Shown: positions 56,366 to 64,000 of the stretch, piece after piece | How the letters are laid out: each line of letters opens with the position of its first letter | How positions within the stretch are numbered: position 1 is the first letter of the stretch | Source of the DNA: Acetobacter musti | GTDB taxonomy: Bacteria > Pseudomonadota > Alphaproteobacteria > Acetobacterales > Acetobacteraceae | Length of the DNA: 64,000 nucleotides | Direction: 5' to 3' | Assembly (NCBI RefSeq): GCF_011516835.1 | Contig: NZ_WOTB01000008.1 | Span: forward strand, 62,001 to 126,000 | Program-made: the position numbers and the translations under genes | The notes under the pieces: generated by a model | Database searches by the model: none | Told to the model about the DNA's origin: nothing | Seen by the model: the letters and a program-made list of their open reading frames with translations, nothing else

Positions 56366-57166
56366 TCAACTGGTCTGTTCAGTCCCTTCTGAGACCGCCG
56401 AGACCAGGTTCCACGGAACGACCGCGCCATCCAGACGCCGCACATCCACCTTATAAACATCCCGCATGGCGGCATCCGTCATGACATCTTCCGGTCGTCC
56501 GCAGCCTGCAAGCCGCCCTTCCTGAAGAAGCGCCACCCGGTCGCAGAAACGTGCCGCGAGCGTCAGGTCGTGAAGAACGACTGTCACGCTCATGCCTTTT
56601 CGCGCCAGTGACCGGAAAAGCGCCATCACGGAAAGCGCATGTGCCGGGTCCAGCGCTGCAATCGGCTCATCCGCAAGGAGATAGGGCGCTTCCACCGCCA
56701 GAGCCCGCGCCAGCAGCACGCGGGCCAGTTCGCCCCCGGACAGCGCCGAAGCCGGTCGTTCCCGCAACGGTATCGTGCCTGTTTCCTCCATCGCCCGGAT
56801 GATCGCATCCTGATCCGCCGCATCGCCCCCGAACGGCAGCCGTCCGAGAGACACCAGATCATGCACCGCCATAGGCGGCGGTTCTCCACCATTCTGCGGC
56901 ATGAACGCAATCTGCGTTGCACGACGGCGGGACGACATCGCCGCAAGCGGCTCGTCATCCAGAACAACGCTGCCGGCATCGGGTTGCCGCAGGCCGGCCA
57001 GGACACGCAGCAGGCTGCTTTTGCCTGCCCCGTTCGGGCCGATCAGCCCCAGCACCTCTCCCCGGCGCGCCGTCAGCGACACATCGTGCAGAACCGTCAT
57101 ACCGCCGAGCGACAGGCTGATACGCCCGGCACACAGCCCTTCCGGCGCCCCGGCCGTCCCGCTCAT
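56366..57166 (-). CDS. btuD: ABC transporter ATP-binding protein, B12 importer
   Basis: 266 residues. Walker A GPNGAGKSSLL, FMPQNGGEPPPMAV Q-loop, SALSGGELARVLLARAL signature, Walker B YLLADEPIAALDPAH, switch His in VVLHDLTLAARF. Last gene of the riboswitch-led operon; start overlaps the permease stop by 4 bases. Substrate assigned from the riboswitch. Confidence 0.85.
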   Translation of the reverse strand: MSGTAGAPEGLCAGRISLSLGGMTVLHDVSLTARRGEVLGLIGPNGAGKSSLLRVLAGLRQPDAGSVVLDDEPLAAMSSRRRATQIAFMPQNGGEPPPMAVHDLVSLGRLPFGGDAADQDAIIRAMEETGTIPLRERPASALSGGELARVLLARALAVEAPYLLADEPIAALDPAHALSVMALFRSLARKGMSVTVVLHDLTLAARFCDRVALLQEGRLAGCGRPEDVMTDAAMRDVYKVDVRRLDGAVVPWNLVSAVSEGTEQTS

Positions 57167-58170
57167 GTTACGGTCCGTTTCAGACGGATCACCCGCCAGA
57201 AAAACAGCGGTGCCCCGGCAAGCGCCGTCAGCACTCCGACATGGAGTTCCGAACTTGTCGGAATTACCCGCGCCAGCCCGTCAGCGAAGAGAAGCAGCAT
57301 CGCCCCGCCCAGAAAGGACGGGACCAGCAGCCGCCCCGGACGATATCCCGTCAGAGGCCGCAGCAGATGTGGCACGACCAGCCCGACAAACCCGATCGCG
57401 CCTGACACCGCCACGCAGGACCCGACGGCGAGCGCCGCGCCGACGACGATCCGCATCTGCGCCCCGAACAGGCCGCTGCTGCGAAATCCGAGACTTTCGG
57501 CAACATCCTCTCCGAGCGTCAGCGCATCCAGCGTGCGCCGCACCGAAAACATGAGCGTGCCGCCCGCGACAATCCCCGGCAGACACAGCCACACATGAGT
57601 CATCGTCCGGTCGGCGAGAGAGCCCATCAGCCAGTGCATGATTTCAAAAGACGCATATGGACTCGGCATGAGATTGAGTGTCAGAGACGTCATCGCAGCA
57701 AAAAAACTGGTCAGCGCCGCCCCGGCCAGAAGCAGGGCCATTGTGCCGCCCTGCCCCACCAGTCCGATAAGCGCCGCGACAGCGAAAAGCGCCCCGGCCA
57801 GCCCCCCGGCAGGCAGAGCCAGCGCGACACGGGCCGAGAGTCCGGTATAAAACGTCACCACCGCCCCGAGCGCCGCGCCGCCGGAAACGCCAAGCAGACC
57901 CGGATCGGCAAGCGGATTGCGAAGATATCCCTGCAGAACCGCTCCCGAAAGCCCCAGCGTTCCGCCGATCAGCACCGCAAGCAGTGCGCGCGGCAGCCGG
58001 AGCTGCCCGAGAATGATCGCGCCGATACTGTGTCGTCCCGCGAGAAGATCACGAAAAGCATCTGTAATATCAAGGGATGTTTCTCCCCACAGGAGGGCGC
58101 AGACGAACAGGATGACAAGCCCGGCTGAGAGGGCGGCGATCAGAAAACGATCCGGGTGGCGATCCGTCAT
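57163..58170 (-). CDS. btuC: FecCD/BtuC-type ABC permease, B12 importer
   Basis: 335 residues, ~10 membrane segments. LRLPRALLAVLIGGTLGLSGAVLQGYLRNPLADPGLLGVSGGAALG and GAIGFVGLVVPHLLRPLTG are the BtuC/FecCD hallmarks. ATGA overlaps with both neighbours. Part of the btuB-F-C-D operon. Confidence 0.87.
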   Translation of the reverse strand: MTDRHPDRFLIAALSAGLVILFVCALLWGETSLDITDAFRDLLAGRHSIGAIILGQLRLPRALLAVLIGGTLGLSGAVLQGYLRNPLADPGLLGVSGGAALGAVVTFYTGLSARVALALPAGGLAGALFAVAALIGLVGQGGTMALLLAGAALTSFFAAMTSLTLNLMPSPYASFEIMHWLMGSLADRTMTHVWLCLPGIVAGGTLMFSVRRTLDALTLGEDVAESLGFRSSGLFGAQMRIVVGAALAVGSCVAVSGAIGFVGLVVPHLLRPLTGYRPGRLLVPSFLGGAMLLLFADGLARVIPTSSELHVGVLTALAGAPLFFWRVIRLKRTVT

Positions 58171-59027
58171 CGGCTGGCCTCCAGTGCCTGGCGGGCTTTG
58201 ACCAGCGCCTCAAGCGCATCGAGCGTCCCCGGCAGGCCACAAAGCCAGCGCGCCGCGGGAACGACGAGCCGGTGCGGACCGGAAAACGCGCTCCGCAGAG
58301 CCGGACTGTTCAGCATCGCTCCGGCCAGTGAAACACCGCTGTCGGAAGGGTCGGGGATCAGCAGGTCTGGCCGGCCGGCGATCAGAACTTCCATCGGCAG
58401 GGTCTGCGTGTATCCGTCACCATGTGTCACCGTGAAATTGACGAATCCCGCGTGACGCAGCACGTCGTCCGGCAGGGAATCCCGCCCCGTCAGCCAGCCA
58501 TTCGCCGTATAGATCGCCGCGACGGGCGCGCCGGCGGCGGGTGACGTGGAAAGACGCGCCAGGCGCGCGCCGAACGCCCGGATCAGCGCCTCGCCCCGCT
58601 CCGGCGCGCCCAGCAGTTCCGCCATACGCCGGATCTGTTCAGGGATTTCGGCCAGACTGCTGACCGGCGCGAACGTCTCCACCCGCGCGCCCACCGACCG
58701 GGCGGCAAGCAGGGCGGTTTCAGTCGTGAACGTCCCGCCGAGAACGAGATCGGGTTTCTGAGCCAGCAGGACTTCGGCATCCGGACGAATCACCGGAAAA
58801 TGCCGCGCCTGATCACAAAGCATCGCACTGGAACAGTCCCGCGACAGCACCGTCAGCCCCGCGATCTGCTCCGGTCGCGCCAGCAGCATCAGCAGCTGGT
58901 CCGTGCAGAGATTGAGAGAAATAACGCGGGTCGGCGCTTTTCCCTGAGCCATGTCGGCAAACGATGTCCCGAACGCGAGCAGTCCGGAAAGCGCGGCCAC
59001 GACACTGTTCCGGACCGCGCGCCGCAT
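58167..59027 (-). CDS. btuF: Periplasmic substrate-binding protein, B12 importer
   Basis: 286 residues. Signal peptide (VVAALSGLLAFGTSFADMAQG), class III periplasmic fold: RVISLNLCTDQLLMLLARPEQIAGLT, ALLAARSVGARVETFAPVSSLAEI. One base separates the btuB stop from its ATG. A glutamate/arginine contact set cannot be judged by eye. Confidence 0.85.
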   Translation of the reverse strand: MRRAVRNSVVAALSGLLAFGTSFADMAQGKAPTRVISLNLCTDQLLMLLARPEQIAGLTVLSRDCSSAMLCDQARHFPVIRPDAEVLLAQKPDLVLGGTFTTETALLAARSVGARVETFAPVSSLAEIPEQIRRMAELLGAPERGEALIRAFGARLARLSTSPAAGAPVAAIYTANGWLTGRDSLPDDVLRHAGFVNFTVTHGDGYTQTLPMEVLIAGRPDLLIPDPSDSGVSLAGAMLNSPALRSAFSGPHRLVVPAARWLCGLPGTLDALEALVKARQALEASR

Positions 59028-59028
59028 T

Positions 59029-61128
59029 TCAGTAGCTCAGTGTAAAGCCGGCATAGCCGCCGCGACCTGGCTGCAGATACCCCAGTGAAGGTTCATACTG
59101 CCGGTTCAGCAGATTATCCGCGCGGACAAATACGGTGACATAACGGTTGATCTTATAGTTCGCGGCGATATCGATCGTGAAATAGCCGTGTCCTTTCGCG
59201 CAGGTGGCGCAGGTTGCATAACCGATGACCGGAAGGTCGCGCCAGCCGCTGGTGTAGAGGATGTTGCCGGAGAATGTCAGATTCCGGACGGGTGTCCATG
59301 TCGTGTTGAAATTGAATTTATGCTGCGGACGGCGCTGAAGTTCACCACCTGTCGACTCATCCCGCGTGTGCGTCCAGGTGTAGTTCAGATTAAATGCCAG
59401 GCTCTCAAGCGCTTTCCAGTTCAGGAACGCCTCGACGCCATACATCCGCGCTTTCGCGACATTGGCGTAAGAGTAAATGTAATTTCCTGAATCGATCGCG
59501 AGTGAGGACTGGATCAGATTCTGCACGCGGTTGTCATACCAGGTCGCGCCGAAATTCAGATGATTGTTCAGAAGTTTCTGCTCGACGCCGGCATCGTAGC
59601 CGATCAGCTTCTCGGCCCGGAGTTTCGGATTTCCGACTTCCGCGTAGCCTGCACCGACCTGACTGGCGAAGAGCTGATACAGTGACGGGCCGTGAAAACC
59701 CGAGCCGGCGCTGGCCTTGATGATCGTGCCGGTTCCGGGGACATGAATTGCCGGGGCCACGCGCCATGTCACATGGTTGCCGTAGCGGGAGTTCGCATCG
59801 TAACGGATGTTGGCAGCACCATAGAGAATCTTATTCCAGTTGCCCTGATACTGTCCGTATCCGGCGGTCGTATCCATGCTGGCCGAGTTGTTGTACCCGC
59901 TGTCCCATTCGCTGGCCGGAGTGTGGCTGGTGTTGAACGTGTCGTGGAAATGCTCCGCGCCGATCAGCAGAGAACCATACTGTCTGAGATTGAATGTGCC
60001 GTGCCAGTCAATTTTCAGGCGTGACGAGCGGTAGTAATCCGGGTCCGGATTAGCCGGGCTGCCATAATAGGTTCCCGTCTCCGTCCAGCGGTTGCGGTTG
60101 GTCATGTAGCCCAGCCCGATCACCTGCTCGAAAAAACCGCCGCCGGATACGAGATGCGCCGTGCCGCGGACCACGGCCTCGTTGCTGTTGTTTTGCTCTC
60201 TGAGGCCGGAATAGCCGTATTCATTCTCGCTCTGCAGATCGTAGAGGGAATAGGAGTGATAATTGCTCTGCACCAGCCGCGATGTCAGGCCGACATCGAA
60301 ATTATCCGTGACATCGTAACCGAGACGGATATTCGCGCTTCTGTTGTCGTTCCGGTTGCCTTCATGCCGCTGCCGCCAGTCGGCGCCGTAGGCCCGCTCC
60401 GCATAGGCCGGAATGCTGTTGAATCCATCCATACGGTAGTGTGACAGATCGATATTGTAATGGAAGCGGCCCGCGCTGCCCCTTGCTCCGAACGCCTGAT
60501 TGAATGTGCCGTAAGCGCCGCCTTCGATACGTACGAATGGCTTAAACCGTCCCTGCCCCTGTGCGGTCGTGATATCGATGACGCCGGCCATGGCGTCCGC
60601 GCCGTAAAGGCCGCTCTGCGGTCCGCGCAGAATCTCGATCCGTCCCATGCCGTCAGTCGTGAACTGGGCGGGATCGAATGAACCTGCGGGCGTGCTGCCG
60701 TCGTTGATGTCCATGCCGTCCAGGCGAACCTTTACCTGGTTCGCATTCCCCCCGCGCATGAAAATCGATGACGTGGCGCCGGGGCCGCCGGACTGGACCA
60801 CATTCATGCCCACCTGACGGGCGAGAATATCCGACAATCCGCGACGCTGCTGGGTCTGGATCTGCTCTTCCGTGATGATCGTCATGCTGGTGCCGATCTC
60901 ATCGGCCGGGGTCGGGCGGCGCGCGGCACTCACCGTAATCTGTTCCGGCAGGCCTGTATTCACCACTGTCTTCGGTTTTGCCGGGACTTTTGCCTCACCC
61001 GTTACGGGGGCACCGGACGTCTGTTTCTTTCCGGTGTTCTGCCGGGCCGGTGTATCGGCGCGAGCCTCATGCAGAACAAGCGCTGGCAGAAAGGTGGAGG
61101 CAATCAGAAAACTACGGAAAACAGACAT
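59029..61128 (-). CDS. btuB: TonB-dependent receptor, BtuB-like vitamin B12 receptor
   Basis: 699 residues. Signal peptide, TonB-box-like PEQITVSAARRPTPADEIG, plug with GMNVVQSGGPGATSSIFMRGGNANQVKVRLDGMDIND and GRIEILRGPQSGLYGADAMAGVIDITT, barrel to the C-terminal Phe-rich YAGFTLSY. The upstream cobalamin riboswitch is the main support for the ligand. First gene of the operon. Confidence 0.9.
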   Translation of the reverse strand: MSVFRSFLIASTFLPALVLHEARADTPARQNTGKKQTSGAPVTGEAKVPAKPKTVVNTGLPEQITVSAARRPTPADEIGTSMTIITEEQIQTQQRRGLSDILARQVGMNVVQSGGPGATSSIFMRGGNANQVKVRLDGMDINDGSTPAGSFDPAQFTTDGMGRIEILRGPQSGLYGADAMAGVIDITTAQGQGRFKPFVRIEGGAYGTFNQAFGARGSAGRFHYNIDLSHYRMDGFNSIPAYAERAYGADWRQRHEGNRNDNRSANIRLGYDVTDNFDVGLTSRLVQSNYHSYSLYDLQSENEYGYSGLREQNNSNEAVVRGTAHLVSGGGFFEQVIGLGYMTNRNRWTETGTYYGSPANPDPDYYRSSRLKIDWHGTFNLRQYGSLLIGAEHFHDTFNTSHTPASEWDSGYNNSASMDTTAGYGQYQGNWNKILYGAANIRYDANSRYGNHVTWRVAPAIHVPGTGTIIKASAGSGFHGPSLYQLFASQVGAGYAEVGNPKLRAEKLIGYDAGVEQKLLNNHLNFGATWYDNRVQNLIQSSLAIDSGNYIYSYANVAKARMYGVEAFLNWKALESLAFNLNYTWTHTRDESTGGELQRRPQHKFNFNTTWTPVRNLTFSGNILYTSGWRDLPVIGYATCATCAKGHGYFTIDIAANYKINRYVTVFVRADNLLNRQYEPSLGYLQPGRGGYAGFTLSY

Positions 61129-61144
61129 GGCGTTTTACAGGTCT

Positions 61145-61190
61145 CGCGGTCACGTTAGCTGCCACGAGAACGCATCATCGCCAGACCGCG
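61145..61190 (-). promoter_or_regulatory. Hairpin in the riboswitch expression platform
   Basis: CGCGGTC (61145-61151) and GACCGCG (61184-61190) form a 7-bp stem between the aptamer and the btuB start; it could mask or expose the start region depending on the aptamer state. Confidence 0.35.
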
Positions 61191-61254
61191 TCATAAGACA
61201 GTCAGCGATATCGCCCGCCAGAACACCCCGTCCAGCGTTTCCCGGTCGCAACCA

Positions 61255-61451
61255 ATGATGACGGCAGGTTTCCTGGCTCGCGGCGTTGTTCCCTGCGCAA
61301 CCTTCCCGGGAGAGACCTTCCCAGTGGCCCGGACCAGACTGTCCGGTTACAGCGCAGTCATACCGCTTACAGTTGCGGGGACAGCCGCAGCTTTGGACGT
61401 CTCCATCCGCACTGCATTCCCTTTTGACCCCGGATCAGCGGGGCACCGTCG
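61255..61451 (-). promoter_or_regulatory. Cobalamin (adenosylcobalamin-type) riboswitch
   Basis: Read on the minus strand: GGTGCCCC...AAAAGGGAA near the 5' side, GCTGTCCCCGCAACTGTAAGCGG in the core, CCACTGGGAAGG, and the B12 box GCGAGCCAGGAAACCTGCC near the 3' side. All in the right order and spacing for the cobalamin aptamer. Upstream of btuB; B12 binding should reduce expression of the importer. Confidence 0.93.
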
Positions 61452-61456
61452 CGGCC

Positions 61457-61485
61457 TTATCTCTGCCCCGATCTGTTTCTGTCAA
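61457..61485 (-). promoter_or_regulatory. Promoter of the btu operon
   Basis: Minus-strand TTGACA (61480-61485, perfect -35), 17-bp spacer, AGATAA (61457-61462). The predicted transcription start at about 61450 falls exactly at the 5' end of the riboswitch aptamer. Confidence 0.75.
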
Positions 61486-61792
61486 GAAACCGTTCCGCAT
61501 ATCTCACCGGACAGGCCGGTCCGCAGACCTCTGCCCGGCAAGGCCGCCGGTTCCGGGCGCCGCCGTCCAGGGGTGTTATATCTGATGAACATAACTCAGG
61601 TGTTGCGCCAGAGGATCGTCCGGCGAACGAAAATCCATCACCGGGATCAGCGTCCGGCCTGTTGTCCCGGTGGATCACCCACAAAACAGAGTGGCCATGC
61701 ACCGGAACCTGGAAAATCCGCATCCGGACGTGCAGCGGATCACTGGCCGCCAGTCATCGGCGGCGGTCACCACCAGCCGAAAAGGATTCCTC
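61486..61792. other. Gap upstream of the btu promoter
   Basis: About 307 bases between the btu promoter and the stop of the unknown 439-residue gene. No gene, repeat copy or clear operator seen. Confidence 0.4.
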
Positions 61793-63112
61793 TCAGAGCT
61801 CGTTCCAGGGTTGCAGACCACGAACCGTCTCCTTCTGCACGCGCCGGACCGACGGTCGCTCATCCGCGGGCGGCGGCAGCAGGGCGAGATAATCCACCAG
61901 CAGCGCGGACGGCCTGCGAAGATCGATCAGCGATTCCGCCGTCCGCATCCGTTCAACGATGGACAGGCCAAGATGAACGTCATCCAGCACGCGCTTCGCC
62001 AGACGTTTGAGCGAGTCCCGGTAATCCGCCGGACGCGACAGGCCCCCGCCGATCGAGGCCAGATTCCGCAGACGCCGGTTGCCCCGCTCGAACGCAATCA
62101 TCAGGGAGTCAGGCCAGGACGCCCGCGGCCAGTGAATCAGCAGATCTTCCGCCACCAGCAGATCGAACTGCAGCCGGCATGCACGCGCCGCCACGCTCCT
62201 GAGCTGCGCGGCGGGAAGCACGTGCACAGAGCAGCGATTCGCAAAGCGGATCAGAGACAGAATAGTGGCCAGGTCCGGCACCTCCAGCCACAATGTCACG
62301 CGACGTCCCTCCCGCGCCACGGCTTTTACCCCTTTCAGGTCTTGCAGAATCTTCGTGCAACGCGCCTCAAAAAGCGGGAAAACCTCCGCCAGCGCCTCAT
62401 CGCAGGCGGCGACATAACGGCCCTTATGCGCGAAGGACAGCGCAACGGTCCGCGCCGCCGGGAGCACGATGTCGATCTCATTGCGCGCCGCGAGAAGCAG
62501 CGGCATCGCGAACGTCCAGGCCAGTATCCCTGTGCCGGCGATACGGGTCAGCGCGGCCAGCAGTCCGGACCGGTCCGCCACGGCCGGCACAGGGCTGCTC
62601 CCGTGCGGAAACAGGAGTGGCGCCTCGGCGAACAGGACTGCAAGCGATGGCAACAACCCGGTAATGTCGGTGGTCTTCAGCCCGGCCGTCACCGCCATCT
62701 CGTCCAGCACGGTCGGCGGCACAGGACGCGACAGCACCGCCGCCGCCCGCGCCCAGAGCAGTTCGGACGCACGCTGCACCGGGTCGGCCCATTCCGGCTC
62801 TTCCAGCGGGTCACGCGCCGGCAGCCTGCTCCCGTTTCCCGATTCAATCAGCCGCAGAACCAGATCGGCCTCAGGGTAACAGTCGAACATCCAGATCCGC
62901 AGGGGTTCGAGCAGCGTATCCGGAATGCGGGTCGTCGATTCCTTCAGGGACCGGCGCCACTGCGCGGACGGCACGACCAGCGGCCAGAGCGGCCGGAACA
63001 GCAGATCGAACGGCATAATGCCCGGCCCGGCAACGGAGACTTCAGCTTCCTCGTCGCCGGCGGACCGGGAAAGGAACGACGCACGGCTCGTCGCGGACAG
63101 TCCCATTTTCAC
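61793..63112 (-). CDS. Hypothetical protein, 439 residues
   Basis: Leu/Ala/Arg-rich, mostly helical, no signal peptide. Scattered blocks such as SAQWRRSLKESTTRIPDTLLEPL, LLLAARNEIDIVLPAARTVALSFAHKGRY, and LASIGGGLSRPADYRDSLKRLAKRV show no motif I recognise. The start overlaps the stop of the upstream unknown gene by 4 bases (63109-63112), so they are co-translated and probably functionally linked. Confidence 0.7.
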   Translation of the reverse strand: MKMGLSATSRASFLSRSAGDEEAEVSVAGPGIMPFDLLFRPLWPLVVPSAQWRRSLKESTTRIPDTLLEPLRIWMFDCYPEADLVLRLIESGNGSRLPARDPLEEPEWADPVQRASELLWARAAAVLSRPVPPTVLDEMAVTAGLKTTDITGLLPSLAVLFAEAPLLFPHGSSPVPAVADRSGLLAALTRIAGTGILAWTFAMPLLLAARNEIDIVLPAARTVALSFAHKGRYVAACDEALAEVFPLFEARCTKILQDLKGVKAVAREGRRVTLWLEVPDLATILSLIRFANRCSVHVLPAAQLRSVAARACRLQFDLLVAEDLLIHWPRASWPDSLMIAFERGNRRLRNLASIGGGLSRPADYRDSLKRLAKRVLDDVHLGLSIVERMRTAESLIDLRRPSALLVDYLALLPPPADERPSVRRVQKETVRGLQPWNEL

Positions 63113-63999
63113 GCTCTCCCCGCATCGAGTGCGATTTCAGCGCGGAGCAGCCGCTCATTGCGCTCCGAAAGCCAGACGGCATAATCGATTTCCTGCGGCC
63201 AGCCGGAGAGTCCGGGCCGGGGCGTGTTCGCGCCCGGCATGTCCTGCGTTCCGGCACTGTTCCGGTGACCCAGCACCTGGGCAAGCGCCGCGATATCCGC
63301 CACCGCATGCGCCCGGCAGGGTGCGCGCGCCACTTCCCGCGCCATCAGGCAGAAGCGGTTCCAGCCGGCAAGCAGACCGAGATCAGCTGCAAACGGATTA
63401 CGCGCCGGGACCAGCGCGGTAAGGCGATCCGGCATGACCAGAAGCTCCGCCAGACTGGTATAAAGCGCCTCGATCCGGGTCAGGGCGTCTTCAGCCAGAC
63501 GCAGACACCGCCCCGCGCTGGTGCCGTTATAATCCGGTGGCAGAATGTCGGACAGGCCGCCGATCACCTCGCGCATCAGCGCCAGCCGGGGCGGAACCCG
63601 TGCCTCCGGCACGCCTCCCTTCTCCGGTGCACCATTTCGCTCCGGCCGCTGAGGCGAAAAGCGGGGCCTGAATGGCTGCCTCACCGGACGGGGAGCCCCG
63701 GAACCGGAAGATGTAGGACGAAACGAACCGGAACGGGAAGACGTGGCAGGCCTGAGTATGGAAGACAGGTCGGACGGGGCGATCCCGGTCTGGAGAAGCA
63801 CACCGGCCAGCCAGTCCGGCAGATCGGGCGATGCTCCGCGCGGGATGAACATGGAAACGAGCTGGTCGCGCAGCACCCGCTGGCGGCGGCCCGCCACATC
63901 GGCCACCCGGCGCGCGAGAACCTGGGCCTCCCGGCCGGCAAAGCCCGAGAGCGCTGTCGCGCGGGCGCTGTCCTGCACATCCCGCACCGTCACCGGCTT
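63109..63999 (-). CDS. Hypothetical protein, possibly 5'-truncated at the window edge
   Basis: At least 294 residues. An in-frame GTG lies at 63993 (MTVRDVQDSARATALS) but the frame stays open to the window end (KP before it), so the true start may be outside. Helical N-terminal part (GREAQVLARRVADVAGRRQRVLRDQLVSMF), a Pro/Arg/Ser-rich linker (~85-125), and a C-terminal helical part (LAEDALTRIEALYTSLAELLVMPDRL). No family recognised. Coupled to the next gene by an ATGA overlap. Confidence 0.65.
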   Translation of the reverse strand, partial: KPVTVRDVQDSARATALSGFAGREAQVLARRVADVAGRRQRVLRDQLVSMFIPRGASPDLPDWLAGVLLQTGIAPSDLSSILRPATSSRSGSFRPTSSGSGAPRPVRQPFRPRFSPQRPERNGAPEKGGVPEARVPPRLALMREVIGGLSDILPPDYNGTSAGRCLRLAEDALTRIEALYTSLAELLVMPDRLTALVPARNPFAADLGLLAGWNRFCLMAREVARAPCRAHAVADIAALAQVLGHRNSAGTQDMPGANTPRPGLSGWPQEIDYAVWLSERNERLLRAEIALDAGRA

Positions 64000-64000
64000 C

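Noticed and set aside
61670-63184. Plus-strand 504-codon frame opposite the unknown 439-residue gene
   Set aside because: Extremely Arg/Gln/His/Pro-rich, shadow-like; the minus frame has balanced composition and ATGA coupling with its neighbour, though both lack known families.

Overview
The window looks like chromosomal DNA of an acetic acid bacterium (Acetobacteraceae, Alphaproteobacteria). It is GC-rich and densely coded. It carries an alphaproteobacterial-type minCDE cluster, a membrane malate:quinone oxidoreductase, a methylcitrate cluster with tandem acetyl-CoA synthetases, and GC-rich hairpin repeats between genes of a type I associate with acetic acid bacteria. The genus assignment is inference; no rRNA or tRNA gene was seen to anchor it.

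Layout. 1-1.4 kb: 3' part of a methylmalonate-semialdehyde dehydrogenase. 1.6-5.8 kb (minus): fatty-acid synthesis cluster fabD-fabG-acpP-fabF followed by a DUF3297 gene. 6.1-14.9 kb (minus): a DUF218 protein with a small PqqD-like partner, a TetR-adenosine deaminase pair, a cytosolic OpuAC-type binding protein, a secreted M13 protease, a ferritin-like protein and a PAS-EAL protein. 15-23 kb: bioB, a methyltransferase, an OsmC protein, mqo, minC/minD/minE and a GST-like gene. 23.5-27.7 kb (plus): Smr protein, FecCD-type permease plus ATPase, and a glycosyltransferase-like protein. 27.9-32.2 kb: a repeat-rich stretch with three copies of a ~250-bp MITE-like element around ltrA and a divergent SDR/LysR pair. 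32-43.4 kb: hydrolase, POT transporter, rplM-rpsI, an anchored proline-rich protein, an NmrA-like protein, a MetF-like protein, a secreted protein and an MFS/LysR divergent pair. 43.4-45.9 kb: TonB-dependent receptor. 46-55.8 kb: 2-methylcitrate cycle (regulator, prpD, prpC, prpB, then two acs paralogs). 56.4-61.5 kb (minus): a cobalamin-riboswitch-controlled btuB-btuF-btuC-btuD operon. 61.8-64 kb: two overlapping genes of unknown function.

The methylcitrate cluster activates propionate and/or acetate (Acs-type ligases), condenses propionyl-CoA with oxaloacetate (PrpC), dehydrates methylcitrate (PrpD) and cleaves methylisocitrate to pyruvate and succinate (PrpB), under a divergent PrpR/ScfR-like regulator. 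The btu operon forms a complete outer-to-inner membrane vitamin B12 import route, with a recognisable promoter and riboswitch. The least explained material is the pair of repeat families (one element nested in another), the intergenic palindromes, and the unknown gene pair at the right edge.
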